Shown here: positions 1 through 6,357 of the stretch, piece after piece
Layout of the letters: every line of letters begins with the position of its first letter
Numbering within the stretch: position 1 is the stretch's first letter
The notes under the pieces: model-generated
Told to the model about the DNA's origin: nothing
Databases searched by the model: none
What the model saw: the letters and a program-made list of their open reading frames with translations, nothing else
Made by a program: the position numbers and the translations under genes
Assembly (NCBI GenBank): GCA_001871685.1
Contig: MNVK01000018.1
Coordinates: forward strand, 1-9,260
Length of the DNA stretch: 9,260 nucleotides
Source: Nitrospirae bacterium CG1_02_44_142
GTDB lineage: Bacteria > Nitrospirota > Thermodesulfovibrionia > Thermodesulfovibrionales > UBA1546
Direction: 5' to 3'

Positions 1-278
<278 letters not shown>

Positions 279-983
279 ATGCACATACCTGACGGATATT
301 TAGGGCCGATAACATACGGAAGCCTCTGGGCAGCCGTTATTCCAATCTGGATTTACGCCTCAAAAAAGGTCAAGGAGCTATTGAAGGCGTCTCAGGTTCC
401 TCTGCTTGCCCTGAGCGCCGCATTCAGCTTTGTGATAATGATGTTTAATGTGCCGCTGCCGGGCGGGACCACAGGCCATGCAACAGGCGCAACACTGATT
501 GCAATCTTAATCGGGCCGTGGCCCGCAGTGATTGCTTTATCTATTGCGCTTATTGTTCAGGCTCTTATCTTCGGAGACGGCGGAATTACAGCCATAGGAG
601 CGAACTGTTTTAATATGGGTTTTGCAGGCGTGCTTGCGGGCTATGGGATATACAGACTGATTTCAAAATTAAAAATTAAAAATTCAAAATTCAACGGTAA
701 GAATCCAGATGTTAAAAACACTCGTCAATTGATAGGAGCCGGGATAGGCGCATACGCAGGGATAAACCTTGCGGCATTTCTCACAGCCGTGGAACTCGGG
801 ATTCAGCCGCTTCTCCATACAGGCGCAGACGGAAGGCCTCTATACAGCCCGTTCCCTTTGAGCATAACCATTCCTGCAATAATGTTAGAGCATCTATTTC
901 TTTTTGGAATTGTTGAGGCGGTGGTTACTGTGTCTGTGCTTCTTTACATCAAAAAATCACATCCTGAGTTGATAAGAGGGTAG
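279..983 (+). CDS. cbiM: ECF transporter S component CbiM (Ni/Co)
   Basis: CbiM/NikM is the membrane-embedded substrate-binding subunit of a group I energy-coupling-factor importer for Co2+ or Ni2+. The 234-residue product opens with MHIPDGYLGP, the hallmark N-terminus of the family. In characterised NikM the free amino group of Met1, His2 and a histidine near position 67 bind the metal, and here both His2 and His67 (in PGGTTGHATGATL) are present, so the start is certain. Further family motifs are FGDGGITAIGANCFNMGFAG and several hydrophobic helices across the length. AGAGG six bases upstream supports translation. The next gene starts 2 bases after the stop. Residues about 128-140 (SKLKIKNSKFNGK) are a lysine-rich loop coded by an AT-rich repeat at 662-692 and look like an insertion. 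The choice between nickel and cobalt cannot be made from sequence. Confidence 0.95.
   Translation: MHIPDGYLGPITYGSLWAAVIPIWIYASKKVKELLKASQVPLLALSAAFSFVIMMFNVPLPGGTTGHATGATLIAILIGPWPAVIALSIALIVQALIFGDGGITAIGANCFNMGFAGVLAGYGIYRLISKLKIKNSKFNGKNPDVKNTRQLIGAGIGAYAGINLAAFLTAVELGIQPLLHTGADGRPLYSPFPLSITIPAIMLEHLFLFGIVEAVVTVSVLLYIKKSHPELIRG
662..692 (+). repeat. AATTC-type AT-rich repeat inside cbiM
   Basis: A run of near-identical AAAATTC/AAAATTA units lies in the coding sequence of cbiM. The 16-base string AAAATTCAAAATTCAA occurs both here and in the next gene (992-1025). In both places it is read in the same frame and codes for Asn-Ser-Lys-Phe. In cbiM it falls in a loop between hydrophobic segments, where an insertion would be tolerated. 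Confidence 0.6.
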
Positions 984-985
984 TC

Positions 986-1348
986 ATGGCGAATTTAAAA
1001 TTTAAAATTCAAAATTCAAAATTCAGGAAGCTCTGGATAGGAATCGCTATATTGATAATACTGTCGCCTGTAGGTTTAATCCTCCCTGAACTTTTAAAGG
1101 CAGGCGGCGCCTGGGGAGAGTGGGGCGCAGATGAGGTTGAAAAGATTGCCGGATATGTTCCACGCGGGCTTAAAAAACTGTCGGAACTCTGGAAAGTTCC
1201 GATTCCTGATTATGCATTTTCAGGCTGGGAACAAGGGCTTAAGTCATACATAGGCTATATATTTTCAGGAATAATAGGCGCTGCGCTGGTTATTGGAGTA
1301 TCAATACTCATAGGAAAAATTTTTGCGGGGAAAAATGGCAATTCCTGA
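986..1348 (+). CDS. PDGLE/CbiN-like small subunit of Ni/Co ECF importer
   Basis: This 120-residue membrane protein has two hydrophobic helices, at about residues 15-34 and 88-112, flanking an extracytoplasmic segment. The segment ends in VPIPDYAFSGWEQGL, which resembles the PDYAFPG part of PDGLE-domain proteins, the usual CbiN/NikN-like partners of CbiM. Such auxiliary subunits are needed for full transport activity in Cbi/Nik systems and act with the M unit on the outer face. The PDGLE signature itself is not intact: the matching place reads GADEVEKIAG. AGAGGG at 975-980 lies five bases before the ATG, which is three bases past the cbiM stop. Residues 3-13 (NLKFKIQNSKF) come from an AT-rich repeat, so the natural N-terminus was probably altered. 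Role assigned mainly from topology, motif remnant and operon position. Confidence 0.75.
   Translation: MANLKFKIQNSKFRKLWIGIAILIILSPVGLILPELLKAGGAWGEWGADEVEKIAGYVPRGLKKLSELWKVPIPDYAFSGWEQGLKSYIGYIFSGIIGAALVIGVSILIGKIFAGKNGNS
992..1025 (+). repeat. AATTC-type AT-rich repeat at the start of the PDGLE/CbiN-like gene
   Basis: This is a second copy of the repeat seen at 662-692, with tandem TTTAAAA and AAAATTC units. It lies three codons after the ATG and supplies residues 3-13 of the protein. The two copies are about 330 bp apart and are read in the same frame. Confidence 0.6.
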
Positions 1349-2303
1349 GTGGCTTACGAAACAGGCGTCAGGCGTCGGGTATCAGGTGTCAGATAAAAAG
1401 CCAGAGGAACGGTTTCTTGATAAGACGCTGCGGCATGTTGTCTCTTTTGTTGAAGACACAATGTTCAATGAAAGAACCTCTTCAATGAAGGGGCTTCTGC
1501 AGGGAATTGAACCGAGGATAAAGATTATCAGTATCTTTCTGTTCATTGTCATCTTAAGTTTTCAGAAAACTGTTTCAGGCATTGTTGTCTTTCTGGTCTT
1601 TGCGGCGCTGCTTGCGCTATTGTCCGGTGTGCCGGTTATTCTTCTGAAGAGACTGACGCCGGCAATGGTTTTTACACTGTTGATTGCCCTGCCTGCTGCG
1701 CTGAATCTGATAGTTGACGGAGAGCCGATGGTGATGCTTCATAAATTTGAAAAACCGCACACATTTTATCAGATAACAATCCCCTCTCACATCTTTATCA
1801 CAAGGCAGGGGGCCTTAAGCGCTCTGACTCTTTTTCTAAGGGTGATGGCGTCTGTTTCGCTGGTTTTTCTGCTTACGCTCACTACGCCGCCGAACAGATT
1901 TATCAAGGCTGTATCTTCCTTCATGCCCGGGGCATTCAAGTCAATCGTCTCAATAAGCTACCGATACATATTCTTCCTGACAAGAAAAGTTGAAGGGTTC
2001 ATTATGGGTTTTAGGGCAAGGAATATCTCGTTACCCGCCTCCGCCTCATCCGCCTCAGGAGGCGGGCCTCACTCTTCACTGATTGGGCAGAGGTGGACTG
2101 CATCAAGAATAGGACTCTTGTTTTCAATGAGCATAAGGTTGAGCGCTGAACTTGAACGGGCCATGGAGGCGAGGGGATATGATTATAATTTTGAAGTTAA
2201 AAGCGAAAGGTTAAAAGTTTCGGATATTTCAAGAGATGATGTTCTATGGATTATATTTTCAATAACAATCATAGGGGTGATGCTTTGGAAGTCTTTAATG
2301 TAA
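1335..2303 (+). CDS. cbiQ: ECF transporter T component CbiQ
   Basis: CbiQ is the transmembrane coupling subunit that passes ATPase movements to CbiM. The 322-residue product has a cytoplasmic N-terminus, a hydrophobic core (about residues 58-140 and 165-215) and a final helix near 300-320. The two arginine motifs of the coupling helices are visible: FRARN (226-230) and AMEARGYD (276-283). It is longer than the usual 250-270 residues. Two repeats explain part of this: QASGVGYQVS (10-19) from a GTCAGG-type repeat, and an Ala-Ser-Gly segment (234-246) from a GC hairpin just after the first arginine motif. I chose ATG 1335, close behind GGGGA at 1327-1331, giving a 14-base overlap with the gene before. 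An in-frame TTG at 1323, with AGGA at 1312-1315, is the alternative. Confidence 0.9.
   Translation: MAIPEWLTKQASGVGYQVSDKKPEERFLDKTLRHVVSFVEDTMFNERTSSMKGLLQGIEPRIKIISIFLFIVILSFQKTVSGIVVFLVFAALLALLSGVPVILLKRLTPAMVFTLLIALPAALNLIVDGEPMVMLHKFEKPHTFYQITIPSHIFITRQGALSALTLFLRVMASVSLVFLLTLTTPPNRFIKAVSSFMPGAFKSIVSISYRYIFFLTRKVEGFIMGFRARNISLPASASSASGGGPHSSLIGQRWTASRIGLLFSMSIRLSAELERAMEARGYDYNFEVKSERLKVSDISRDDVLWIIFSITIIGVMLWKSLM
1362..1392 (+). repeat. GTCAGG/GTATCAGGTGTCAG repeat in cbiQ
   Basis: Consecutive variants of a GGCGTCAGG / GGTATCAGGTGTCAG unit occur within codons 10-20 of cbiQ. The core ATCAGGTGTCAG recurs, inverted, in the cysK upstream spacer (within 4395-4413), and AGGTGTCAG appears once more in slt at 7640-7648. 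The encoded peptide, QASGVGYQVSD, is not a CbiQ family motif and lies in the N-terminal cytoplasmic tail. Confidence 0.6.
2034..2066 (+). repeat. GC-rich hairpin repeat in cbiQ
   Basis: CCCGCCTCC (2034-2042) is the exact complement of GGAGGCGGG (2058-2066), giving a 9-bp stem with a 15-base loop. It codes for the low-complexity peptide PASASSASGGG right after the first arginine coupling motif of CbiQ. A smaller related hairpin lies in slt at 7075-7089. Confidence 0.6.
2273..2279 (+). promoter_or_regulatory. Ribosome-binding site fixing the cbiO TTG start
   Basis: AGGGGTG lies inside the 3' end of cbiQ, five bases before TTG 2285. No comparable site precedes the upstream in-frame ATG at 2246. 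Starting at 2285 gives the protein the usual ATPase N-terminus (EVFNVKKISYAY). Confidence 0.6.
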
Positions 2304-3373
2304 AAAAAATATCATACGCTTATAAGAATGGCAAGAAGGCTGTTGACGAGGTTTCGTTCAGCGTTAAAAATGGCGAGAGCCTTACAATAATAGGCGCTAA
2401 CGGCTCCGGCAAGTCAACACTGCTTTATCTCCTTGACGGCCTTCTGGCGCCGGAGTCAGGTGATATTGAAATATTCGGCAGAAATATAAAGGGTAATTTT
2501 CCTCCTGAACTCAGACAGCGGGTAGCTCTTCTGTTTCAAAACCCGCAGGCCCAGCTTTTTCTTCTGAGCGTATGGGATGAACTCTGCTTTGGCCCTCTGC
2601 AGCTCGGGCTTGAAAAAAGCGAGATACAAAAACGGACAGAGGAACTGCTTGAACTTCTTGATATCAAACACCTGAAAGACAGGGGTCCGTGGGACTTGAG
2701 CGGCGGCGAGATGAGGAAGGCGGCATTCGGCGCATGTCTCAGCGTTAATCCTGATGTTCTTCTTCTTGATGAGCCCACAACAGGGCTTGACCCAAGAAGT
2801 CAGGTTGAGTTTGTGGATTTGATAAATGAATTGCGGCACGCAGGAAAAACAATAGTCACGGCAACGCATGACCTTGGTATAATTGAAGACATATCCGACA
2901 GGACCGTGGTCATCGGAGAAGACCACAGGCTGCTGACAGAGGGGAACACCTGGGATGTTATGGAGGATACGGATATGCTTCTCAGGGCAAACCTTATTCA
3001 CAGGCATGTCCACCGGCACCGCTGGTATGTTCATGAGCACAGCCATTTCGGAACGCATGGACACGAACATGTGGTTTTGCGGGAGCCCCCGGCTATAACA
3101 AATCCCCCCTTACCTCCCTTTGCTAAAGGGGCGCATAGGGGGATTAATGAGGAGGTGGTTTTTAAGATGACAGAACCGGATAAATTGAAAAAACTTCTTG
3201 AACACTGGGCAGAGCACAATGAAGAACATGCAAAAACCTATCTTGAGTGGGCGGAAAAGGCATCAGCCTCTGGTGATAAGGAATTATCCTCTGTACTTAA
3301 AGAGATTGCTGAAAACACAAAGAAGATGGACGGGTTGTTTGAAAAGGCAAAAAAGGCGCTTGGAAAAGATTGA
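2285..3373 (+). CDS. cbiO: ECF transporter ATPase CbiO with His-rich tail and extra C-terminal module
   Basis: This is the cytoplasmic ATPase that drives the CbiM/CbiQ metal importer. In the 362-residue product the ABC motifs are intact: Walker A GANGSGKST (37-45), Q-loop Gln85 in LLFQNPQAQLF, signature DLSGGEMRK (137-145), Walker B LLLDEP with Asp162/Glu163, D-loop TGLD and switch His195 in TATHD. After the ATPase domain comes a segment with ten histidines between residues 239 and 262, likely metal-binding. Then follow a repeat-coded proline/glycine linker (about 272-289) and a charged helical module (295-362, starting MTEPDKLKKLLEHWAEHNEE). Typical CbiO proteins are about 270-280 residues. 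TTG 2285 behind AGGGGTG is preferred over ATG 2246; it overlaps cbiQ by 19 bases. The C-terminal module may also be made separately (see 3167-3373). Confidence 0.93.
   Translation: MEVFNVKKISYAYKNGKKAVDEVSFSVKNGESLTIIGANGSGKSTLLYLLDGLLAPESGDIEIFGRNIKGNFPPELRQRVALLFQNPQAQLFLLSVWDELCFGPLQLGLEKSEIQKRTEELLELLDIKHLKDRGPWDLSGGEMRKAAFGACLSVNPDVLLLDEPTTGLDPRSQVEFVDLINELRHAGKTIVTATHDLGIIEDISDRTVVIGEDHRLLTEGNTWDVMEDTDMLLRANLIHRHVHRHRWYVHEHSHFGTHGHEHVVLREPPAITNPPLPPFAKGAHRGINEEVVFKMTEPDKLKKLLEHWAEHNEEHAKTYLEWAEKASASGDKELSSVLKEIAENTKKMDGLFEKAKKALGKD
3101..3145 (+). repeat. C-rich/G-rich nested palindrome in cbiO
   Basis: AATCCCCC (3101-3108) is complementary to GGGGGATT (3138-3145), and inside these arms CCTTT-GCT-AAAGG forms a short hairpin. 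It codes for NPPLPPFAKGAHRGI in CbiO. A more perfect copy lies in slt at 6460-6503 and codes for NPPSPPFDKGGMGGF. Same frame, same layout and similar length point to one dispersed repeat family. Confidence 0.8.
3149..3158 (+). promoter_or_regulatory. Full Shine-Dalgarno sequence inside cbiO
   Basis: GAGGAGGTGG contains AGGAGGTG (3150-3157), an eight-base match to the 16S rRNA anti-Shine-Dalgarno. It lies nine bases before the in-frame ATG at 3167. It follows the palindromic repeat at 3101-3145 directly and could start translation of the C-terminal module of cbiO. Confidence 0.5.
3167..3373 (+). CDS. Possible internally started 68-aa helical protein (C-terminal module of CbiO)
   Basis: In frame with cbiO, ATG 3167 behind a full Shine-Dalgarno sequence would give a 68-residue charged protein. 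It starts MTEPDKLKKLLEHWAEHNEE and ends in a lysine-rich helix (EKAKKALGKD). The first helix carries His and Glu residues in the pattern HWAEHNEEH, which could bind metal; this is inference. I do not recognise the family with certainty. The intact start signals and self-contained helical make-up suggest it was once a separate last gene of the operon, joined to cbiO when the repeat at 3101-3145 removed the old stop. Whether it is still made on its own is unknown, so it is listed as a possible product nested in cbiO. Confidence 0.4.
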   Translation: MTEPDKLKKLLEHWAEHNEEHAKTYLEWAEKASASGDKELSSVLKEIAENTKKMDGLFEKAKKALGKD

Positions 3374-3426
3374 AATAAAGGATACTCATGGCCTTTGATT
3401 CCATAAAATGCACGATAAGTTAATCT

Positions 3427-4356
3427 TTACGGCGTTTCGGATGCAAAAAGCCCTGTGCTCAGATAACGCTCTCCCCTGTCAGGCAATATCACGACAACCT
3501 TCTTCCCTTTCCCTAATTTCCTTGCCACTCTTAATGCGGCCCACATTGCCGCGCCTGATGATATTCCGCAGAGAAGCCCTTCTTTTAAAGACAATTGTCT
3601 TGCTGTCTCCGCTGCATCGTCGTCAGTAACCGGGATGACTTCGTCATAAATCTTTGTGTTGAGGACACCCGGATAAAAACCGGCTCCTATGCCTGCAATC
3701 TTATGAGGCCCGGGATTTCCGCCTGAAAGAACAGGCGAGGCCGCAGGCTCTACCGCAGCTATCCATATATCAGGTTTTTTACTTCTTAATGCCTCGCCAA
3801 TGCCTGTTATCGTGCCTCCTGTGCCGACGCCTGCGACAAAGCCGTCAGGCGCAGCGCCGAGCGCATCCAGTATCTCAACTGCAGTTGTCTTTCTGTGTAT
3901 CTCAGGGTTAGCCGGGTTTTCAAACTGCTGCGGCATGAAATAATCTGGATTATGTTTATATGTCTCCTCTGCCTTCTCAACTGCTCCGAGCATCCCTTTC
4001 TTGCCCTCAGTCAAAACAAGCTCTGCGCCGTAAGCCTGAAGCAGCTGTCTTCTTTCCATTGACATTGTCTCAGGCATTGTAAGGATTAATTTGTATCCCT
4101 TTACTGCCGCTACCAGCGCAAGCCCTATCCCGGTATTCCCGCTTGTAGGCTCTATGATTGTGCTGCGTGGTTTAAGCGCACCACTTTTCTCTGCCGACTC
4201 TATCATTGAAAGGGCAATCCGGTCCTTTACAGAGCCGCCTATGTTGCACCCCTCAAGTTTTGCCCAGACCTCAGCGTCATCAGCCTGACATAAGCGGTTA
4301 ATCTTCACCAGAGGCGTATTGCCAATCAGAGTCAAAATATCCTTATTCAGTTTCAT
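3427..4356 (-). CDS. cysK: Cysteine synthase (O-acetylserine sulfhydrylase)
   Basis: CysK is a cytoplasmic PLP enzyme that makes cysteine from O-acetylserine and sulfide. The 309-residue product has normal family length and all the main motifs: IGNTPLVKINRL near the start (11-22), the PLP-binding Lys44 in GGSVKDRIALS, the substrate loop PTSGNTG (70-76), QFENPANP (144-151), the phosphate-binding GTGGT (178-182) and CGISSGAA near residue 265. IGNTPLV at residue 11 fixes the start within a few codons. No Shine-Dalgarno precedes the ATG, because a dispersed repeat lies right against the start codon. It is on the same strand as the 618-aa gene, 69 bases downstream of it, and may share its transcript. 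It is convergent to cbiO with a 53-bp gap and no clear terminator. CysM-type enzymes are related, but the motifs favour CysK. Confidence 0.95.
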   Translation of the reverse strand: MKLNKDILTLIGNTPLVKINRLCQADDAEVWAKLEGCNIGGSVKDRIALSMIESAEKSGALKPRSTIIEPTSGNTGIGLALVAAVKGYKLILTMPETMSMERRQLLQAYGAELVLTEGKKGMLGAVEKAEETYKHNPDYFMPQQFENPANPEIHRKTTAVEILDALGAAPDGFVAGVGTGGTITGIGEALRSKKPDIWIAAVEPAASPVLSGGNPGPHKIAGIGAGFYPGVLNTKIYDEVIPVTDDDAAETARQLSLKEGLLCGISSGAAMWAALRVARKLGKGKKVVVILPDRGERYLSTGLFASETP

Positions 4357-4413
4357 TATAGGTTATAGGTGTTAGGTTTTAGGTGTTAGATATACTGATA
4401 CCTGACACCTGAT
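4357..4413. repeat. TAGGTGTTAG / CCTGACACCTGAT repeat in the cysK upstream spacer
   Basis: The spacer between the 618-aa gene and cysK is mostly repeat. Two TAGGTGTTAG units (4366-4375 and 4380-4389) are followed by CTGACACCT (4402-4410). AGGTGTTAG (4381-4389) can pair with CTGACACCT, giving a 9-bp stem with one G-U pair and a 12-base loop. The inverted string ATCAGGTGTCAG links it to the cbiQ copy at 1362-1392. There is no T-run placed as in an intrinsic terminator, so a role in ending transcription is doubtful. Confidence 0.6.
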
Positions 4414-4425
4414 TTCTTTCTTTCC

Positions 4426-6282
4426 TCAGTTTTCAACTCCCAAGAGTTCTTTCCCTTCCCTTATCTGTTCCAGCACCGCGGCGTCAATGTCTTTATCATT
4501 AAAGTATTCCTTTTCTATGGTCTCTATATAAAACCTGTCAAGCCCGCTGTTTTTGAGGAAGTCTTCTCTCAGGTTTATATCCTTTTTCTCTATGATTATC
4601 GGCAGAAGATGGTTCAGATAGAACGATTCTTTTCTAAGGTCTAAGAGCGTCTTCTCAAATAATTTATGCGGCGTCTTCCTGGCAAAACCTTCTTCCGCCA
4701 GCTCCCTTTCTATATCCTCTCTTATCTCAGCCCGGCCCTCCTGGGTATTGAGTCTGGGGTAGAAGCTGCGCATCCTTTCCTTGAGCGCTGCGTGAACCTG
4801 AGAATAAAGCCTCTCTTCGTCCCTTATCATCTTGAGTTCGGCAACTACATCCCTGAGAGACGCATCCCCATTGGAAATCTTTGCAATCCCCTTCAGTATT
4901 GAATTAATCTTTCTCCTGCCGTAGGCTGTTATGTATTTATTGTGAAGGAGTTCTTTTATGACTACCCCATCAAAAAGCGTCCTGTCAAGTTTATCAAATT
5001 CATTCTTATTGCCGATGAGGCTTCTGAGGGAGTCCTCGGCAAAATCCATATTCTCCATAAAGGCTATCTGGCTCAGCAGCGCCTGGACATTATCGTATCT
5101 GTCAAAGTATGTAAGTATTGCGCTGAACTCTTCAAAAACGCTGAAATCATTCGTCTCACGTGCAATCTCATCGCACGTTTTGCCTACGTCAAGAAGCACC
5201 TGTTCAAACCCCATATCGCTCCGGGAATAGGCCTTGTGTTTTGCCTTTACCAGCCTTACGATATCTTCATTAATTATGTGCTTTTTAAGTGAGGGGTCTT
5301 TAAAAAACAGGTTTTCAAGAATAGACCTGGCCTCCTTCAGATAATCAGGCTCTTTCATATCCTGTACTTTCTTGCCGCCGAGCAGGAGTTCATCCAGCGT
5401 ATCAAAAAGCACGCTTGGTATATTATTTCTGATACTGAGCGTCCTCAGCCTCCCCAGCCTTGCAATCTCCGAGGGTTCCAGGCTTTCTTTAGAGATGCTG
5501 TTCAGAAGAATGTCTTTGTATTCATCAACAACGCACTTGTTTTCAGGATGTTTGTACATTATGTCAATCTTCATTCTCTCCTGCTGATAGCTGTCTATGC
5601 CGTATCTTGCGACTATATCTTCAAGGTGGAGTTCCTCCTGCGGCGTAAGCGCCCTCTCACTGGAATAGAAGTTTTCAAAGGCCTTATAGAAGGCCTCATT
5701 TTCCTTGTGGATTATCTTAAACATGAAGAGGGCTGATTTCTGTTCTCCGAGTTCATTTATGAAATCATTCATCAGCTCCGTATCCTTATCGCTTCCGACG
5801 AATTCCGTCCTTTTCAAAAACTTGCCCGCAGACCTCAATATATGCTCCTGCCTCTTTTTACGCTCTATTTTATGCTCTGAGGATACGAAAAAGTAGTAGT
5901 TCTTCACTGCGTTGCCCTGCAAAAAAAGCCTGTAAAACGATTCGCTCCCCTCAGTATCGTTTGTGAACACAATCTTTTCACTTTTATCAAGGAAGGCGCC
6001 AAACATAATCAGCCTGTTTGAAACCTCTCCCTTTATCATGTCCTTCAGGGCTTTTTCAACGCCGAACATATATTCGCAGAAACTTCCTCCTGTGCCTTTA
6101 TAATGCACCCCTTCGCCGGAGACGGTGAATTCGTTGCCCTTTGAGAAGAACCTTATTTGTGAGGCTGTTTCCTCGTAGAAGTATGTGCTTTCAACGCTCG
6201 CTCCACCGACAAATGCGAAAAATTCAACAGGTCCGAGATTTCCGTGAAGCCTGAAGTCTTTAATCATACTAAAATATACCAC
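4426..6282 (-). CDS. Conserved-looking protein of unknown function, 618 aa
   Basis: I do not recognise a catalytic domain. The product is a large cytoplasmic protein with no signal peptide or membrane helix. The first ~150 residues look mixed alpha/beta (FFAFVGGASVESTYFYEET, then alternating hydrophobic strands up to NYYFFVSSEHK). From about 160 on it is strongly helical and charged (for example LHLEDIVARYGIDSYQQER and EIREDIERELAEEGFARK), suggesting a scaffold or regulatory protein. From memory it may belong to an uncharacterised family found in Nitrospirae and deltaproteobacteria (possibly TIGR04442); I could not verify this. The start is uncertain: GTG 6282 has AGAGG three bases upstream, while ATG 6267 (MIKDFRLHG) has none. 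It is divergent from slt across 75 bp and upstream of cysK. An intact long frame argues it is functional. Confidence 0.8.
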   Translation of the reverse strand: MVYFSMIKDFRLHGNLGPVEFFAFVGGASVESTYFYEETASQIRFFSKGNEFTVSGEGVHYKGTGGSFCEYMFGVEKALKDMIKGEVSNRLIMFGAFLDKSEKIVFTNDTEGSESFYRLFLQGNAVKNYYFFVSSEHKIERKKRQEHILRSAGKFLKRTEFVGSDKDTELMNDFINELGEQKSALFMFKIIHKENEAFYKAFENFYSSERALTPQEELHLEDIVARYGIDSYQQERMKIDIMYKHPENKCVVDEYKDILLNSISKESLEPSEIARLGRLRTLSIRNNIPSVLFDTLDELLLGGKKVQDMKEPDYLKEARSILENLFFKDPSLKKHIINEDIVRLVKAKHKAYSRSDMGFEQVLLDVGKTCDEIARETNDFSVFEEFSAILTYFDRYDNVQALLSQIAFMENMDFAEDSLRSLIGNKNEFDKLDRTLFDGVVIKELLHNKYITAYGRRKINSILKGIAKISNGDASLRDVVAELKMIRDEERLYSQVHAALKERMRSFYPRLNTQEGRAEIREDIERELAEEGFARKTPHKLFEKTLLDLRKESFYLNHLLPIIIEKKDINLREDFLKNSGLDRFYIETIEKEYFNDKDIDAAVLEQIREGKELLGVEN

Positions 6283-6321
6283 ATGCCTCTTGAAATATTC
6301 TATTGCCGCCGCCTTTCTTTA

Positions 6322-6351
6322 TTGCTGAAAAGAGCCGTATTTGGTTATGAT
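6322..6351 (+). promoter_or_regulatory. Candidate slt promoter
   Basis: TATGAT (6346-6351, 5 of 6 matches to TATAAT) lies 18 bases after a weak TTGCTG (6322-6327). Transcription would begin about 7 bases further on, almost at ATG 6358, which has no Shine-Dalgarno. If right, slt mRNA would be leaderless. The weak -35 keeps this tentative. Confidence 0.3.
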
Positions 6352-6357
6352 AGTTTT

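Noticed and set aside
662..1025. CRISPR-like repeats
   Set aside because: The repeats are short, lie inside coding frames, and lack regular unique spacers or cas genes.
2456..3070. 204-residue minus-strand reading frame opposite cbiO
   Set aside because: It is fully antisense to a well-supported ATPase gene, and its peptide has no recognisable family features.
3374..3426. Small gene or terminator between cbiO and cysK
   Set aside because: The 53-bp gap shows neither a GC-rich hairpin with T-run nor a supported frame.
4381..4410. Intrinsic terminator between the 618-aa gene and cysK
   Set aside because: The stem is AT/GT-type with a 12-base loop and no properly placed T-run, and it belongs to a dispersed repeat.
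6244..6357. Upstream extension of slt to ATG 6244
   Set aside because: It would put 38 residues before a clean signal peptide and overlap the divergent gene's start.
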